Below are positions 36,222 through 46,797 of a stretch of 64,000 nucleotides of DNA, piece by piece. Below the pieces are notes generated by a model. The model saw only the letters and a list, made by a program, of their open reading frames with translations. It had not been told where the DNA came from and ran no database searches. Numbering within the stretch: the first letter of the stretch is position 1; each line of letters opens with the position of its first letter. The translations under genes and the position numbers were made by a program. This DNA is from Argentina anserina (lineage: Eukaryota; Streptophyta; Magnoliopsida; Rosales; Rosaceae), in the NCBI RefSeq assembly GCF_933775445.1, contig NC_065872.1, positions 21,700,001 through 21,764,000 of the forward strand, written 5' to 3'.

Positions 36222-37096
36222 AGAGATGAGAAAATTCGATAGAAAAGTAGTGCAAAAATAGAAATCTGCATAAAAAACATTAGTACGGACGTCCGCATCT
36301 GAGAAAAAAAAAATATATATATATATATATATAGCAAGGGATGTAATCTTAGTTGTTCATTTGTTGGGTCCACGTATAGTGCATATGTATAAAAGCTAAT
36401 GTTTCATGTATCTAAAGCTATGGATCTTAACATCCACATTGTTGTATTTACACGTCATCAGTGTGCCGAATAAAATAAATCATTAGTTTACTCTTGGCCT
36501 CTTGAGCACAAAGTCCTTTATTAGGTATATGCATGATGGACTGGAATTTAAGGGTCATCATTTAACCCGATAGGCCAAGTCCCGGCCCAGCCCGGTCAAA
36601 AGTCCAGTCAAGCCCGACCTTATGGGCATAAGGCTGTGTAGAGGCCGAAAGTTTAAAGCCTAAGTCTGGCCCAAAAAAGTACGGCCAAAGCCTATTTATT
36701 TTTAAAGCTAATAGTTTTAAATGTAACTATTTTTTAAATATATAAATCAATTAAATATATTTTTATATATTTTATTATATATTTAGTTCAATAATTACCA
36801 CATCCACATTTTTTTCTTAATAAATATACAATACACAAATATAAAAGGCTCAGCCCGACCCATCTAAAAAGCTCGGCCTGGCGTGGCCCGGAAAAGCCCA
36901 TAAGGACGGAGTCTATGGGTAACTCGTGGGTCTTGATTTTATTGGAAAACCTAGTCCACCCCTAAAATTTGAAAAATTTGGCGAGATCTGGCTCGAGCCA
37001 TTGGTATTGGACCGGTCCGGGCCCATTACCGAGCTTTAGCCTGGATGGAGCTAAGGTGGTGTTTTTTTTCTTTTCTTTTTCTTGAAAATAAACTGA
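36222..37096. other. AT-rich region with an inverted arm and GC-rich repeat patches
   Basis: 36232-36300 is inversely related to 31075-31140 (CAGATTTCTATTTTTGCACTAC against CGGATTTCCATTTTTGCACCAC), followed by a (TA)n run at about 36311-36333. Between 36570 and 36960 there are repeated CCCGGCCCAGCCCGG / AGCCCGACCC words around an AT-rich core, typical of a hAT-like MITE ending near CCTAGTCCACCCCTA. No gene. Confidence 0.5.
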
Positions 37097-37503
37097 GGCG
37101 GTGTTTGTTTCACATAATAGGACCCATAGGAAATAAAACTCATTACTTTCCTGTGTGTGGAATCCCAAGTAAAAAAGTGGGAAAAGAAAGTAATTCCCAA
37201 TTAGAATGAAATTATGGCCGGAAATGCTTCCCTTCACCCACCCAAAGGATTCACTTTCCAAGCAAACTCCACATATATTCCTAAAATTTAGGACTTTATT
37301 ATCCCTATTGGAAATCATTAATTGCCATATTTATCCACAACCTTGTAGATTTTTGTGTCAAATCTACATGTATCTCTAGTCCAATTCCAAACTTTCACCA
37401 AACAGAGGAAATGAAACATGATGGGAATTGCAATTTCCCGTGTTCATGGAAAATCTAAAGAATCAGTTTCATTTCCCTTCGATTCCTTGAAACAAATACC
37501 ACC
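37097..37503. mobile_element. Tourist-like (PIF/Harbinger) MITE
   Basis: The left end GGCGGTGTTTGTTTCA is inverse to TGAAACAAATACCACC at the right. The bordering triplets TGA (37094-37096) and TAA (37504-37506) are consistent with a diverged 3-bp TAA-type target. 407 bp, noncoding. Confidence 0.7.
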
Positions 37504-38019
37504 TAAGTGCTAAGCAACCTGAGATGAAGGTCTTCTATCTTTGTGTTTCCATGCCTCTATGGACACCTAGGAAAACCAACTTCGTAATTGTGGTCGACCT
37601 CGAGGATAACTTGGTGACATGAAAAGGAGTTGGTTTACACTACAGTAGCAAAGTGGTGAGTGAGGGGAAGGCCCTAAAATTGAATTATTAGGAGGTGAAA
37701 GGGACAACCATTGTAAGTGTCGGGATCCAGTAGGGAACTTCCTAGTGGGTGACGTAATCTAGTAACGTGAAAGAATCGTGAAAGTTCTTTCAAATTAATT
37801 CCCTAATATAATAATTAATGATGCTTACGGATTCGGGTAAATATAATTTTAAGTTATGTCTAAATCTAATAATTATATTAGTCGGTGACTTGTGCGAAAA
37901 ATTAGTACAAGTACAAAAGGCCATGTTCTATCGCATGTGATCTTCCCCTCGTAACTGCTTTAGATCAAACAGTATGGGCAATCGATCTGATAAGAAGCTT
38001 TGCTTCTCACGCTCATAGG
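37504..38019. other. Short intergenic stretch with LTR-like remnant
   Basis: No gene. GTGTCGGGATCCAGTAGGG and CTAGTGGGTGACG words near 37716-37752 look like a gypsy LTR remnant, but I cannot define ends. Confidence 0.35.
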
Positions 38020-38448
38020 CTCGCATCTAGGAGTGGCACTTAAGACCGAAAAACCGAAAATCGGACCGAAATTGAAAAAAAACCGAACTGAAATTTGAAA
38101 AACCGAACAGAACCGAATTAATCGGTTTAATTTCCGGTTTGGGCATATAAGAAACCGAACCGAACTGAAAAACTGAACTATTCATAAAATAATGTCGTTT
38201 TATGTTCATCTTACCGAATATTTGATTTGATTAATGTGATTTTAGGTTTATATCATATATAATTATATGTTTCTTTTTTGTAGTGTTATATATGTATATA
38301 TAATCATCTATGTATATATATGTATGCCCATATATGTATGTTTCAAATAAGTTTGCTAAAACAAACACATATATATATGCGGATGTGTAATTACTAAATC
38401 CGCCTCAATATGAAGCAACTATATGAAGGAAACTTCTCGGAATCGATC

Positions 38449-38893
38449 GACACCAGTCGATATGATTGATTTTTATATTTAGTGACCCTATAAAAATTTC
38501 ATCCAATTCGGATCTGGTTTGCCGTCGGAATTTTCAGTAAATCAAAAATACCACTAATATGCTCTAAGGAATGACCTATTACAAATATGCGAACGCCGAA
38601 AGCCATTTGCATATCTGAAACCACCTAATTTTTGTCATCGATTGTGCGTGGTCGCAACAAGGAAACTCATTGACACCAGTCGATATGATTGATTTTTATA
38701 TTTAGTGACCCTATAAAAATTTCATCCAATTCGGATCTGGTTTGCCGTCGGAATTTTCAGTAAATCAAAAATACCACTAATATGCTCTAAGGAAGGACCT
38801 ATTACAAATATGCGAACGCCGAAAGCCATTTGCATATCTGAAACCACCTAATTTTTGTCATCGATTGTGCGTGGTCGCAACAAGGAAACTCAT
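38449..38893. repeat. 223-bp direct duplication
   Basis: The segment starting GACACCAGTCGATATG at 38449 is repeated almost exactly from 38672. The junction fuses GGAAACTCATT to GACACCAG, showing a slippage or recombination join inside the larger array. Confidence 0.92.
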
Positions 38894-40600
38894 TTGGCAA
38901 AGCCCCGGTCAATGAGGTTTTATTATGTGAAAACACATCTTTTTTGGTGACCGTTGGTACGGACGGTCAAACCACGTTCAAAATGGATGCAATTTTTACA
39001 TGGTCCCTAAATATATATATCGATCACATCTATTTTTGTCAATCGACCATATTTCGAATTGGCGTTGTCGATCGCCGAAGTGTCCACTAATGTATCATAA
39101 CCTTTATATTAGGTTTATAAACTATCACATTATGAAGCGACTTTATGAAGGAAAGTTCTTGGAATTGATCGACACCATCCGATGTGATCAGTATATATAT
39201 TTAGTGATCATTTTAAAATTTCATCCAATTCGGACCTCGCTTGACTGTCAGAATTTCCGGTAAACCAAAAACAACACTAATATGCCCTAAGGGGGAATCC
39301 ATTACCAATATGCGAATGAGGAAAGTTGTTTACATATTTGAAAATCACATAATTGTTTTTCATCGATCGTGCGTGGTCGCAACAAGGAAACTCATTTGGC
39401 AAAACCTCATTGACCGAGGTTTTATTATGTGAAAACGCCTCTTTTTTGGTTGACCGTTGGTATGGACGGTCAAACCACGTTCAAAATCGATTAAATTTTT
39501 ACATAGTCCCTAAATATATATATCGATCACATTTATTGATGTCGATCGGCCATATTTCGAACTGGAGTTGTCGATCGCCGAAGTGTCCACTAATGTGTCA
39601 TAACCTTTATTTTAGGTTAATAATAAAACTATCACATTATGAAACGACTACATGAAGAAAACTTCTCGGAATTGATCGATACCATCCGATGTGATCAATA
39701 TATATATTTAGTGATCATTTTAAAATTTCATCAAATTCGGACCTCATTTGACCGTCAGAATTTACGGTAAACCAAAAACAACACTAATATGCCCTAAGTG
39801 GGGATCCATTACCAAGATGCGAATGAGGAAAGTTGTTTACATATTTGAAATCACATAATTTTTGTCATCGATCGTGCGTGGTCGCAACAAGGAAACTCAT
39901 TTGGCAAAACCTCGGTCAATGAGGTTTTATTATGTGAAACGCCTCTTTTTTGGTTGACCGTTGGTACGGAAGGTCAAACCACGTTCAAAATCGATGAAAT
40001 TTTTACATGGTCCCTAAATATATATATTGGTCACATCTATTGGTGTCGATCGACCATATTTCGAACTGGAGTTGTCGATCGCCGAAGTGTCCACTAATGT
40101 ATCATAACCTTTTATATTAGGTTTATAATAAAACCATCACATTATGAAGCGACTATATGAAGGAAACTTCTCGGAATTGATCGATACCATCCGATGTAAT
40201 CAGTATATATATAGTTAGTGATCATTTTAAAATTTCATCCAATTCGGACCTCGTTTTACCGTCAGAATTTCTGGTAAACCAAAAACAACACTAATATGCC
40301 CTAAGGGGGGATCCATTACCAAGATGCGAATGAGGAAAGTTGTTTACATATTTGAAATCACATAATTTTTGTCATCGATCGTGCGTGGTCGCAACAAGAA
40401 AACTTATTTGGCAAAGCCCCGGTCAATGAGATTTTATTATGTGAAAACATCTCTTTTTTGGTTGACCGTTGGTACGGACGGTCAAACTATGTTCAAAATG
40501 GATGAAATTTTTACATGGTCCCTAAATATATATATCTATCACATCTATTTGTTGTCGATCGACAATATTTTGAAACTAGAATTTATTTGTGACTTTTTAA
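38881..40600. repeat. About 505-bp tandem satellite array
   Basis: The marker CAAGGAAACTCATTTGGC occurs at 38881, 39383 and 39888, and with changes at 40395, i.e. every 502-507 bp. Each unit has an AGGTTTTATTATGTG block, a self-similar TTGACCGTTGGTACGGACGG block and a GTCGATCGCCGAAGTGTCC block. An earlier partial unit covers 38400-38880. Confidence 0.93.
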
Positions 40601-40891
40601 GAATGTTTTATAATAATTTTTTTATTGTTTAAAACCCTTACATTAGAGGATTATATTTTTTTTCTTATACAAGCCCGCAAGGCCCGTTGACGAGTCTTAG
40701 ATTCAGTCCGGTTAAAATTTTTTTTTTGAAAAAAAAACCGAACAGAACCGAACGGTTCAGTTTTCAGTTTGGCTTATCGGAGAACCGCAAACTGAACCGA
40801 ACCGAACCGAACCGAAGTTCAATTTCAGTTCGGTTTTCGGTTTGAGTCCAAAACCGAACCGTTTGAATCGAATTCCACCCCTACTCGACTC

Positions 40892-41864
40892 AATCATCAG
40901 TAATACGTAATACGTAATAGTTATAGTGTTGTTGGGAGCCTTTTTAATGAGGATTATTTTGTTAAGAATGAATTGAGCACCTTTTTGATTCACCAACTTT
41001 TGGATCTTATATACATATCTTGAATTCTCGATTGTTTAGCTTTTAGAGTATATGAATAGATTATCTCTATAAATTTTCATCCAAATTAAAAAATCGTTAG
41101 AGCATGAATAAATGTAATTTACTTAATTATTATAAACACTTAACGATTCATGTTAAATAGTTTTAGTTAGTTCATAAATTTGATCTAGTTTGACTTTTTT
41201 TAAAGGGAATCGGTCGCTCAAGACCTTTGGTCTCAACCCCGACCCAGTAGTTTGACATCTTTCCGATTACTAAATTGACTGAAAATTGTAGTAGTAATTC
41301 TCTTATATAGACATAAAATTTAATAGGTTGAAAAAAGTATATCTAATAAACAATTAATTAGAAAATCTTCAATAAGATAATCTTTATTGGAAAATCTCTA
41401 CAGTGTATTGTATATAGAACTCATTTTATAAACCAAAGTGAAACTAAACGCCACTATGTGAATGCACTGCAACTTGAGACCAACTTGAGAACCCCCAACT
41501 TGCGAAGCACTGAAGCAGAACGGTGTGCCCTATAAAGAACAAAAAAGATATGAAATGGAGGACAAGACAGAAGATTGGATCTGTTGGGAAGAAAATGGTA
41601 AGGATCGGGATCGAGGAGAGCAACAAATTCAACATGCATGTGAAAGTTGCGGTGAAAGTTGACAAAGAAGGCACATCAACAACAAAATGAAACGAATTCG
41701 AACAAGAGACACGGCGCCTTCTACGCTCATGAAACTCGATCTACTCGACCTCATTCCACGCCTTAAACCCCGCCCGGGCAAACTCTTATATTCATTCATT
41801 CATTCCTTTAATTAACACAATTGGGGCTGGCCTCAATCATCATCCTTCATTCATCTTAATTCCC
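40892..41864. other. Upstream region of the GASA gene
   Basis: About 970 bp of mostly AT-rich DNA with no gene. It ends in the TATA box of the GASA gene. Confidence 0.55.
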
Positions 41865-41872
41865 TATAAATA
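41865..41872 (+). promoter_or_regulatory. TATA box of the GASA gene
   Basis: TATAAATA lies 97 bp upstream of the start codon, a normal distance in plants. The leader between them is CT/A-rich and has no upstream ATG that I can see. Confidence 0.7.
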
Positions 41873-41968
41873 ACCTACTCATCATTATATCGAAATCACA
41901 ACTACTCAACCAGTACTCTCACTAGTCCTCTCTGTACGTGTACTTCCAGTCCTTCTCAAGTAGCAACA

Positions 41969-42566
41969 ATGGCAGGACGTCCGTACATCGTCGTGCTGCT
42001 CGTTTCTCTGCTTCTTCTAGTCACACTTTCTCCATTAGCTGAGGTAACATTTACTCTTTTCCTATCCTATTTCTCGATCTATAGGAACGAACGTACAAAA
42101 ATGTAAACTAATTAATACTGGGTTTTGAACTAGTACTGTGTAAACAAGATCAAGTCGTGATGTTGGTTAAGATTCAAGACAGACAGATATGATCAGATCT
42201 CGACTCACATCTAGACAGTCTTTCTTGCGACTACGCTTGCATCTTTTCTCACATGTTGCATTACTTGTATATGAGTGAGCTAGCTAGTACGTGCGTGCAT
42301 GATGATCTCTTTAGTAATCCTTTTTGTGTTTAATTTTGTACTTGATCATTCATACGCAGGCTTACACCAAGCTTCGTCCTCAAGATTGCAAAAAGAAATG
42401 TACGTATCGGTGCTCCGCGACATCGCACAAGAAGCCATGCATGTTCTTCTGCCAAAAGTGCTGTGCTAAATGTCTTTGCGTTCCTCGAGGCGTTTACCGC
42501 AACAAGCAAGAATGCTCTTGCTACAACAACTGGAAGACCCAAGAAGGAAAACCCAAATGCCCTTGA
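41969..42566 (+). CDS. GASA/snakin family cysteine-rich secreted peptide, 2 exons
   Basis: Gibberellin-regulated (GASA/snakin) peptides are small apoplastic proteins involved in growth and defence. Exon 1 is 41969-42043 and exon 2 is 42360-42566, with a phase-0 GT-AG intron of 316 bp, giving 93 residues. Residues 1-25 form a signal peptide (VVLLVSLLLLVTLSPLAE), followed by a short linker and a GASA domain with all 12 cysteines: CKKKCTYRCSATSHKKPC, CQKCCAKCLCVP and ECSCYNNWKTQEGKPKC. The C-terminal KPKCP is standard. A proline usual in the VPPGTYGNK segment is replaced (VPRGVYRNK). It most resembles the GASA6/GASA14/snakin-2 side of the family. No lesion was seen. Confidence 0.96.
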
Positions 42567-42615
42567 TCACATATCCAGATTCCTTCCCTTCCTTATGTCG
42601 GAGATTCTTATTAGA

Positions 42616-42621
42616 AATAAA
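42616..42621 (+). terminator. Polyadenylation signal of the GASA gene
   Basis: AATAAA 50 bp past the stop codon. Confidence 0.6.
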
Positions 42622-43364
42622 ACATAGAATTGCTTGTTTTTCTGCCATCAATTATATTCTACTTTTATGAATCAATTATGGCGGCGCTGTTGTTTTCAGT
42701 TACCACTTGTACGTCCACTTTAGTGTTTGCCACTCTCTATCAGGCCAAGATTAGGCAATAAAGTCACAATATATTGTCTAATCTAAGATATAGTATATTT
42801 GTTGGATTAATATGCTCTTATTTACTCTTCACTAATTAGAACTTAGAAGTACATTTGCACTGACAAACAACTACCACTTGCAAAACAAAATGTTGATTAC
42901 TTGATTATGAAGAGAGCACATCAATTTTGTAGCACGTCCTAGCTCAGCAAGTGCTTCTCAATATTCGGTTTCAGAAAACAATTGTAGTAGCCATAAACAA
43001 CGTACACTTCATATGAATCATAATCCTTTACTTCGCATTGGTTTGTACTTGAATTGAACCCCAGATCATTAATCATATTAATCAATTGAATTTGTGTTGT
43101 ATATATCAACTTCCTCCTTATTTGTAATCGAAAAAAAAAAGGGCTTCGGTCTTTGGTGATGCCAATATAGTTCAATATATCAACCTTCATCAATTCAGAA
43201 AGTCATTCAACTGCATGCCTTTTTCTCATTTGAAGCATTGATTTTAAATGCGAACTTATAGATTAACTTCTGAGGTTCTTCACCAACTCTACCGACTCTT
43301 CCAAGCAGCCTTGTCAAGACTTACTTATGATATATTCAGCCTATCCCCTCCTTCCTCTTCCTTG
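42622..43364. other. Intergenic DNA with an 84-codon minus frame
   Basis: A frame at 42939-43193 (minus) encodes an unrecognised peptide ending KDYDSYEVYVVYGYYNCF. It could be the last exon of an unknown gene or pseudogene. No partner exon was found. Otherwise nothing is seen. Confidence 0.3.
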
Positions 43365-43601
43365 ACTTTCTGCATAACATCACTGTGCATGTCGTCCTTC
43401 GACACATCGTCATCATTCTCTTCCATGAGGTCCTTGCAGAGTTGCTCCAACACTTCGTCCTTTTCAAACCGACCAACCTTGCACAGTACGGTTCAGAGGA
43501 CGGGCCTCCTCCACGAGCTAGCCCCGAAATCCCGGTGCTATAGGAACATTCCCAAGCTCGGTGACCGCTTTGATGACACTCTACACAAACCTTGAGGGTA
43601 G
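43365..43601 (-). pseudogene. CCHC zinc-knuckle gene fragment, 3' half
   Basis: On the minus strand GYATLKVCVECHQSGHRAWEC begins at the chromovirus border and contains a perfect C-X2-C-X4-H-X4-C knuckle (CVECHQSGHRAWEC). A Gly-rich stretch follows. In another frame an acidic stretch (EKDEVLEQLCKDLMEEN, then DDDVSKDD) continues to about 43300, implying a frameshift. It reads straight on from 58475-58549 across the retrotransposon. I do not recognise the gene; CCHC proteins of this kind bind RNA. Function is unproven. Confidence 0.5.
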
Positions 43602-45505
43602 CATATTGTTACGAGCTTATTCTTTTACTATGCTACTCGTGCGGCCTTAGTAACTCTCTTATGCTAAGTCAGTCTTACTCCTACAACACCTGGCTAGAAC
43701 AATTGAAAGACAAAGAGTATCTCTAAAGAGAACTAGTATTGAACAAAGAAAGCTTACAAGAGTATTTACAAGTTTGCTTGAAGGCAACTTACTTGATGCC
43801 TCAAATGTGAGGGGTGCCTTCATATTTATAGACCTCATATTCCTACATCAATAGTTCTAGAGAATTCTAGGACTATATACAAGTGTAGTTGGTTCTAGAG
43901 ATATCTACATAAGTCTATACAAGTCTAAGAGTTACCTTAAGTATTCTAGATCAAGTTGACATCTATTCCTATGGGTACCCATACCCATGGGTAAAATATG
44001 TATTAGGTATTAGTTTTGGGTAATGGGTAATTTGAAAATAGTCAAAATACCCATAGGTGGGTAATGAGTATTTTTAAAATACACACGGGTGAAAATGATG
44101 GGTATGCGTTATACCACGGGTAAAAAAATCTCACTCATATTACCCAAAAACGCAATTGACTGACTAACTCGACTTAGCTCCCATCTTCTACTTCACCCAA
44201 ATTCATCTTCGATTCTCCGACGCCTCAAATATGTACAGTCTTCCTCGACAACTATCCATTTTTGGCATCAACTTGGATTTCTCATGTCGGTTATCAAGCT
44301 TTGAACTCGTGCGGCAACTTGGATTTCCCATCTCGGCTCTCTTCGCAGACCTCTTTCACTATTAGAGGTACCCACTTTACCCCCAACTTCTTTTCCTGAT
44401 TACGTTCATGTTTACATCTGATTCCAATTGTGCTTCTTCATATTCAATTTGATTTTGCGAACTAAATATTAAAATTTTTAAAACCAACGTGTAAAGGGTT
44501 CTGGACTTCTGGGTAGGGGATAGTTCATGAAATTTGGCTCAGTTTTTTGGTTTCAAATAAACGAGTTGTTAGATTAAGATAAGAAGCTTTGTTTTTTTGT
44601 TTTTGATTATGTGGGCTGATTGAGTTTCTTTCGGTCCAAATCAAGCTTTTAGTTAATTGGTTTACTAGTTTGTGATTATGATGCGTGGAGATTTATCAGT
44701 GTTACAGTTAGTGGCCTTTTCTAGCGTGTTGTGTTCTGTCTATGGTAACATATAGACACTTGGTTAGTTATATGATGTTTTGGTTATAGCTAATGTGATG
44801 TATAAGAGATAGAGCTAATGAAATGTGGAATTCCGCCGCAACACATCCATTGTTGGGATTTATACAAGAGAATTATATGTATTTTTGTGAAATGTGATAT
44901 GGATTTGATGAATTTGATCTGCATAATTGAAAATACGAGTATATATTGAACTTCATAATCATGACATTACACCAATGCTTCTTAGTTTCTAAGTTCATAG
45001 CTTAAACTGAGATAAGACAGAGGTACCATCAAGGCCTTTCTCAGTTATACTTATACATATCCTTGAATATCTGTTATTGAATATCATTAAGCTGAAATCC
45101 TACTCATTGACATTGAGTCATTAACAACCATATAGCTTGAAAGTTGGCACCTAACTTGTTCATGTCATATCCTACAGGGTCATTATGATCACATTCCTTG
45201 TTAGTGTGTTTCAGTTCCACATATCGTTCTAATCAATAATATCTTCTTTGATTCATTATATTTGGGTTATTTGAGAGACATGATTTTAAATGGTAGTAAT
45301 CTCTGATTCAGTTTTTTTGGTAGCAACTATTAAGTGTATCTATTGTCTATAATGGGATAATTATATGTACTGAACTCATTGTTGCTATCAATGAATGAAT
45401 TGAAACTAGTTTTTCCCTTATAATTTCCTTTTCTCTCTTCTTTGTATCCCTGTAAATTTGAATGTGTCATGATAATGAAGTATGAAATTATTTTAATCTT
45501 GCAGT

Positions 45506-45694
45506 ATGGAGGAAGAGTATAGCTGTACAGATAATGAGGATGTGGAACAAACTGTCCAAAGCACAAGAAAGAGGAAAGCAGCAATATGGGATAACTTTGA
45601 AGTGCGAATGATTAAAGGTAGTGATACTGATTCTAGCCCACTTCAGAGGCAATCGGCTGATATTAGTAGAGCACACTCTTCCCCTTTATTCTAG
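45506..45694 (+). pseudogene. N-terminal fragment of a hAT transposase
   Basis: 62 codons beginning MEEEYSCTDNEDVEQT, then RKRKAAIWDNFEV. An acidic start, RKRKA and W-D-x-F is the usual entry to the BED zinc finger of plant hAT transposases. The finger itself and everything after it are missing. An acceptor-like TTGCAG precedes the ATG. Confidence 0.6.
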
Positions 45695-46143
45695 TAGTAC
45701 GTAGTCAATTTAACTCTCGAATTGTAATCTTATTTGATGTTATATTAAAAAGTCATTTATTAAGAGTAATTTCAATTTTACTGAATATTGTCTTAGTAAT
45801 TTGTTCAAGTATGTAGTCATAAAATTTTCTTTCTTTGGCTTGCAGTACTATCATGGAAGATGAATCATTGTTTGACTCTAAAAAAAAAGTGTTCGAAACA
45901 CAATATTTTGTTATAAAAAAGGTACCAATTAAAATGAAAACAAATATAAGCTACCTATTGAAATAATAATAATAATTATTATTATTATAATAATAAGGTA
46001 CCCATATAGAAAATGGGTAAATGAGTTAGTAGTATAATTACCTATTTAGAAATTAGTGAGTATCCATACATATCGAATTATCATGTGAAAAAAAAGGTAC
46101 CAGTTATAAATGAAAAAAAATATAAGCTACCCATTGAAATTGA

Positions 46144-46156
46144 AAATAATAATAAC

Positions 46157-46191
<35 letters not shown>
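46144..46191. repeat. (AAT)n microsatellite
   Basis: AATAAT run inside the hAT element; a shorter relative lies at 45965-45995. Confidence 0.88.
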
Positions 46192-46641
46192 GGTACCCAC
46201 ATAGAAAATGAGTAAATTGGTGGGTAGTATAATTACACATTTAGGAATGGGTGAGTATTTACCCATACCCATCAAATTATCATGTGGGTATTACCCAATG
46301 GATATTACCCACGATTAATTTTGTGTGGGTAATTACCTGTGGGTTTTACCCAAAAGACACAAATGCCATCCTTAATTCTATTGACTTCCGGAGTGGTCTT
46401 GGTCCCTTAGCCTCACCAGGTTCTTGAGAAATCTGGATATGTCCCAAGGCTTCCCAATTCTTCCGGAGACTTCCAACGCCTTTTAGAAAAATTCTATGAA
46501 CTTTTAAAGAGTTCTAAAGAGTTCCGCCATTTTCCGGATCCGCCTAGAATGCTCAAGTGTCTTCCGTAACCTTCCTTGAGCCCTGCTTGTTTCAAAAATG
46601 CTCAAGGTAAAAATGGCTAAGTTTGGCGGGATGTGACATTC

Positions 46642-46797
46642 TCCCCCACCAAAGCCCGCGATGCCCTCATCGTATTTCGTTATATTGCTGGATTTTGTCC
46701 TTGAACTGCCAGAGCGTATCTTCAGACTCCTAGCTTACATCCGTATCGGGCAGACCTCTCGACTTGATGAGGTATTCTTTATAACTTGGCACGCCTC
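46642..46797 (-). pseudogene. Chromodomain end of chromovirus pol
   Basis: On the minus strand SYKEYLIKSRGLPDTDVS, a stop, then ESEDTLWQFKDKIQQY is the C-terminal chromodomain that marks chromoviruses (YLVKWKGLP...WE). A TAG-type stop replaces the conserved Trp position. It is cut off from the RT part by the nested gypsy LTR ending at 46798. Confidence 0.78.

Larger units (their letters stand above)
38028..40883. mobile_element. hAT-like non-autonomous element filled with tandem repeats
   Basis: The left end TAGGAGTGGCA is inverse to TTCCACCCCTA at the right. The 8-bp borders CTCGCATC (38020-38027) and CTCGACTC (40884-40891) agree at 6 of 8 positions, as expected for an old hAT duplication. 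Both subterminal zones are packed with ACCGAAC/GTTCGGT words, likely transposase-binding repeats. The interior is an array of about 505-bp units and encodes nothing. 2856 bp. Confidence 0.78.
43951..46374 (+). mobile_element. hAT-like transposon in the chromovirus 3' LTR
   Basis: It is inserted at ATTCTAGA: ATTCTAGA at 43943-43950 and ATTCTATT at 46375-46382, 6 of 8 alike, and the other LTR shows the empty site TATTCTAGAGACTTCC. The ends (TCAAGTTGACATCTATT and, inversely, TAAGGATGGCATTTGTG) are imperfect inverted repeats. Subterminal zones are packed with TGGGTA/TACCCA words. It contains the start of a BED-type hAT transposase (45506-45694) but no catalytic domain. 2424 bp, internally deleted. 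Confidence 0.8.
43607..46638 (-). repeat. 3' LTR of the chromovirus, interrupted by a hAT element
   Basis: It reads TGTTACGAGC...GGCGGGATGTGACA. The LTR halves are 43607-43950 and 46375-46638. The matching uninterrupted order is seen around 55631-58474. Confidence 0.88.

Noticed and set aside
38028..40883. CRISPR-like array
   Set aside because: The repeats are about 505 bp, contiguous, without spacers, and in plant nuclear DNA.
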